The notes under the pieces are model-generated. The model was not told where the DNA came from and made no database searches. It was given only the letters and a program-made list of their open reading frames with translations. The position numbers were made by a program, and so were the translations under genes. Shown here in pieces: positions 5,155 to 7,156 of a stretch of DNA of 7,156 bases (position 1 is its first letter; each line of letters begins with the position of its first letter). Source of the DNA: Bacillota bacterium (GTDB lineage Bacteria > Bacillota > Clostridia > Christensenellales > CALWSW01). The stretch covers positions 1 to 7,156 of the forward strand of contig JAEYFO010000135.1 in the NCBI GenBank assembly GCA_023402915.1, given 5' to 3'.

Positions 5155-6261
5155 TCAGCCGACGACGTGCAGGCTCTTGTGATAGATGCGGCGGATGTCC
5201 TCTTCCGTCATCTGGACGGGGTTGTTGCGGCCGCAGGCCCCCTTGCCGCAGATGGCGATGAAGTGCTCGATCTCGTCGCTGGTATAGGTGTTTTTGTCCT
5301 CGATGAGCGCGCCGATGTACTCAGAAAGGTCAGAAATATCCGAAAGCCCCAGAATGGAAAGCAGCTCGTCGATGCGTTCCTTTGCGCCCGGATAGCAAAA
5401 TTCCACAAAGGCGGCCATGGGCAGCGACACCGCCAGACCGTGCTGCACGCCGCGCAGCGCCGTGAGCGGATAGCTCATGGAATGCAGGGCGATCGTGCGC
5501 TCCTGCGCGATGACGATGCCGGCGTAGGTGGCGTTATAGAGCAGCTCTTCCCGCTGGGCGGGGGTGAGCTTGCCCTCCTTGAGGGCGGGGTAGTTTTTTG
5601 CAAAAATGCGGAACACTTCCCTGGCAAAAAGCGTTCCGGCGGGCGTCGCCTTGCAGGAAAGATAGCCTTCGAGCGCATGGGCGAACGCGTCGAGCGCGGT
5701 GTTTCGCGTCAGCGTCATCGGGAGAGCTTCCGTATAGCGGCCGTCGAGCAGGGCGTATTTTGCATGAAGCCGGGTGTCGCCAAAGCTCTTTTTATTCGTG
5801 CCGCCGTCGATGGTCAAAACGGCGTTATACGTCACCTCAGAACCGGTGCCCGCCGTGGTGGGAATGGCGATGAGCGGAAGCGCGGGGTTGGGCCAGGCGT
5901 TTTTGAAAAGCTCCTCTGCGGGCATATCGTTGACGGCGAGCACGCAGGCCGCCTTGGCCGAATCCAGGGCGGAGCCGCCGCCGATGCCGACCACCAGATC
6001 ACAGCCGCTGGCAAAAGCGAATTTGCCCAGCTCGTTGGCAAAGGCCAGCGAGGGGTTGTTCTCGCAGCGGTCAAAAATGGCATACGTCATGTTCTGCGAC
6101 GCGAGGGCGGCAAGCACGTCGTCGAGCGCGCCGTTTTTGCGGGAAGAGGGCGAGGTGACGATCAGCGCTTTTTTGCCGAGGGAGGAAAACAGCGCGGCGT
6201 TGTCGCGGACGCAGCCGGAACCGGCGATGATTTTGACAGGCATGAAGAAAGTATAGGACAT
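5155..6261 (-). CDS. Iron-containing alcohol dehydrogenase (group III, NAD(P)-dependent)
   Basis: This 368-residue protein is a complete family member (usual length 370-390) that interconverts aldehydes or ketones and alcohols with NAD(P)H in the cytoplasm. The N-terminal dinucleotide domain has GGGSALDSAK (94-103) and PTTAGTGSE (134-142). The C-terminal domain carries the four metal ligands, Asp191 and His195 in DAFAHALE, His260 in LHSMSYPL and His274 in QHGLAVS. The ATG at 6261 is chosen because AGAAAGG lies upstream, although the spacing of 11 nt is long; a second Met seven residues in has no ribosome binding site. It lies 51 nt downstream of the DUF2508-like gene, with a small hairpin (6281-6286 with 6291-6296) between them, and is probably co-transcribed with it. 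Substrate is unknown: butanol/propanediol-type and sugar-derived aldehydes are both possible. It might reduce the aldehyde released by the aldolase, but it sits in a different transcription unit. Confidence 0.95.
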   Translation of the reverse strand: MSYTFFMPVKIIAGSGCVRDNAALFSSLGKKALIVTSPSSRKNGALDDVLAALASQNMTYAIFDRCENNPSLAFANELGKFAFASGCDLVVGIGGGSALDSAKAACVLAVNDMPAEELFKNAWPNPALPLIAIPTTAGTGSEVTYNAVLTIDGGTNKKSFGDTRLHAKYALLDGRYTEALPMTLTRNTALDAFAHALEGYLSCKATPAGTLFAREVFRIFAKNYPALKEGKLTPAQREELLYNATYAGIVIAQERTIALHSMSYPLTALRGVQHGLAVSLPMAAFVEFCYPGAKERIDELLSILGLSDISDLSEYIGALIEDKNTYTSDEIEHFIAICGKGACGRNNPVQMTEEDIRRIYHKSLHVVG

Positions 6262-6312
6262 GGTAAAACGCGCCTTTCTGCGGCAGGGGTCTGCCGAAAA
6301 AATTTGTCTGCT

Positions 6313-6663
6313 TTATTTTACCACAGCCGCGCCGCCGTGAACATCCCCCAGGGCGTTTTTCGGGCGGGAACGCTCCGGATTTTCCTGTTCCTGCTGCTGC
6401 TTGAGACGCGTCAAAGCGGCGTATTGCCGAAACGCTGCTTCCAGCTCGTAGATCGCATAATCGGTCATTTCTGTCGTGGCCGCACCGGAAAAGGTTTCTT
6501 CCGCAGCACGGCAGCGCGCCCGCGCCCGTTCGATCTGCTGCTGAAGCGGGAAGGGCTCTTCCCTTTTTTCGGAAAACAGAAAACCGCGGATGCGCTCGGC
6601 TGTTTTTTGGAAAAACTCCGGCAAAAAACCGGAAAACGGGAAATTTTGTTTCTTTTTTCTCAT
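6313..6663 (-). CDS. DUF2508 (YaaL)-like small protein
   Basis: The product has 116 residues. The N-terminus is basic and hydrophobic (MRKKKQNFPFSGFLPEFF), without a clear membrane span. Residues 38-92 form a helical, coiled-coil-like region, with LQQQIERARARCRAAEETF followed by MTDYAIYELEAAFRQYAAL (66-84). The DYAIYELEAA...Y..L pattern resembles what I know of the DUF2508/YaaL family of Firmicutes, whose function is unknown. The C-terminal 25 residues are rich in Gln, Glu, Arg and Gly and probably disordered. Start 6663 is chosen because AAAGGAG lies 7 nt upstream; the frame stays open for 20 more codons to an ATG at 6723, which lacks such a site. In other Firmicutes such genes often sit near recR; here the neighbour is an alcohol dehydrogenase. 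The gene is convincing, the family call moderate. Confidence 0.65.
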   Translation of the reverse strand: MRKKKQNFPFSGFLPEFFQKTAERIRGFLFSEKREEPFPLQQQIERARARCRAAEETFSGAATTEMTDYAIYELEAAFRQYAALTRLKQQQEQENPERSRPKNALGDVHGGAAVVK

Positions 6664-6670
6664 AACGAAT

Positions 6671-6677
6671 CTCCTTT
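6671..6677 (-). promoter_or_regulatory. Ribosome binding site that fixes the DUF2508-like start
   Basis: On the - strand this reads AAAGGAG with a 7-nt spacer to ATG 6663. It decides against the longer reading from ATG 6723. Confidence 0.8.
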
Positions 6678-6721
6678 CAAACGTTTTTTTCAAAAAAAGA
6701 GTTCCCTTTTTTTCGCTTTTC

Positions 6722-6808
6722 AAACGGAAACCGCGCTGTTTTTCTTGCCTTTCCGTCCGGGCTGTATTATGATAAAAATGGAATATTTGCCACGAGGAGT
6801 TTCCGTTT
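6722..6808. repeat. 10-bp inverted repeat flanking the regulator promoter
   Basis: AAACGGAAAC at 6722-6731 is exactly inverted as GTTTCCGTTT at 6799-6808, one copy upstream of the -35 and one in the early leader. In addition GGAGTTTCC occurs at 6796-6804 and again at 6844-6852 over the ribosome binding site. The position around a regulator promoter suggests operator half-sites, but 10-bp matches in AT/purine-rich DNA can arise by chance. Confidence 0.4.
6745..6773 (+). promoter_or_regulatory. Sigma-A promoter of the TetR-family regulator
   Basis: TTGCCT at 6745-6750, a 17-nt spacer and TATGAT at 6768-6773 make a good promoter. The transcript would start near 6780, giving a leader of about 75 nt before the TTG start. 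A 10-bp inverted repeat flanks it. Confidence 0.65.
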
Positions 6809-6840
6809 CCGGCAGACGGCGTTTTTTAGCGTTTTTTCAA

Positions 6841-6847
6841 AAAGGAG
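6841..6847 (+). promoter_or_regulatory. Ribosome binding site supporting a TTG start
   Basis: AAAGGAG lies 8 nt before TTG at 6856. The first in-frame ATG (6889) has no such site and would cut into the segment before the helix-turn-helix. Confidence 0.75.
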
Positions 6848-6855
6848 TTTCCATT

Positions 6856-7156
6856 TTGGATCATAAACAGGACAAACGCGCGCTTTTGATGGAAAAAGCG
6901 GTGGAGCTTTACGCCCAGGAAGGGCGGCTTTCCATCCGCGGCCTGGCTGCTGCCGCCGGAATGAACGTTGCGTCGGTCAATTATTATTTCGGCAACAAGC
7001 AGAATCTGATGGATCAGATCATCCGCACGCTGATCGACTCCTTTCAGCAGCTGGCGCTCGCGGCAGAAAAAGACCCCGCGCCCCCGCGCGAACGGTTCTG
7101 CCGTCTGCTTTGCGAAACGAGCAGGCGCATGGCGGAAAATCCCGGCGCGGCACGGC
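6856..7156 (+). CDS. TetR/AcrR-family transcriptional regulator, 3' end outside window
   Basis: The first 100 residues are present; the family usually has 180-220, so the ligand-binding domain is mostly beyond the window. After an N-terminal helix (residues 8-22) comes the helix-turn-helix at about 25-45, SIRGLAAAAGMNVASVNYYF, followed by GNKQNLMDQII, the classical TetR pattern in which the YYF-x-NK motif ends the recognition helix. TetR proteins are dimeric repressors that release DNA on binding a small ligand. Translation probably starts at TTG 6856. The gene diverges from the DUF2508-like/alcohol dehydrogenase pair over a 192-nt spacer, so it may control that pair as well as itself. The target and ligand cannot be inferred. 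The family call is firm. Confidence 0.94.
   Translation, partial: MDHKQDKRALLMEKAVELYAQEGRLSIRGLAAAAGMNVASVNYYFGNKQNLMDQIIRTLIDSFQQLALAAEKDPAPPRERFCRLLCETSRRMAENPGAAR

Noticed and set aside
6664..6723. 20-residue N-terminal extension of the DUF2508-like protein from ATG 6723
   Set aside because: It overlaps the ribosome binding site of ATG 6663 and lies in a low-complexity A/T tract.
1..7156. CRISPR arrays, tRNA, rRNA, transposase or integrase genes
   Set aside because: I looked for regularly spaced repeats, cloverleaf or rRNA-like segments and transposase motifs and saw none.

Overview
The window looks like chromosomal DNA of a GC-rich, low-temperature-independent Gram-positive gut-type bacterium of the Clostridia (Oscillospirales or Christensenellales-like). 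The evidence is strong Shine-Dalgarno sequences (AAAGGAG or AAAGGAGG, 6-8 nt before starts), T-tailed hairpin terminators, sigma-A style promoters in AT-rich spacers, GC-rich third codon positions, and a DUF2508 (YaaL)-like small protein. The lineage is an inference; no rRNA or tRNA is present to settle it.

Left third (1-3586, + strand): a carbohydrate-catabolic cluster. It holds the C-terminal half of an NAD-dependent D-2-hydroxyacid dehydrogenase, a complete class II (zinc) ketose-bisphosphate-type aldolase, and a complete FGGY sugar kinase that ends in a strong terminator. A kinase followed by a DHAP-forming class II aldolase suggests phosphorylation of a ketose or polyol derivative and retro-aldol cleavage; the substrate cannot be read from the sequence. 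The dehydrogenase-aldolase spacer holds a large imperfect hairpin with a T-run. The aldolase-kinase spacer is nearly 400 nt, so the kinase may have its own promoter.

Middle (3587-5154): mostly not classical genes. It contains (a) a predicted 80-odd-nt + strand small RNA with a near-ideal promoter (TTGCAT, 17 nt, TATAAT) and an intrinsic terminator; (b) on the opposite strand a 41-codon, lysine-rich open frame with a C-terminal CxCCxxC motif and an excellent ribosome binding site, whose last codons are the DNA of the small-RNA terminator hairpin; and (c) a cytidine deaminase gene broken by two frameshifting micro-insertions, each visible as a short tandem duplication, with its zinc and catalytic motifs otherwise intact.

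Right third (5155-7156): on the - strand a DUF2508-like small protein gene lies 51 nt upstream of an iron-type alcohol dehydrogenase gene, probably one transcript. Diverging from them on the + strand, with a clear promoter, is the N-terminal part of a TetR/AcrR regulator that starts at TTG and runs off the window. The divergent arrangement makes the regulator a candidate controller of itself and of the DUF2508/alcohol dehydrogenase pair.

The most unusual point is the compact sense/antisense pair at about 3936-4206: a small Cys-rich peptide gene and a convergent, overlapping small RNA.
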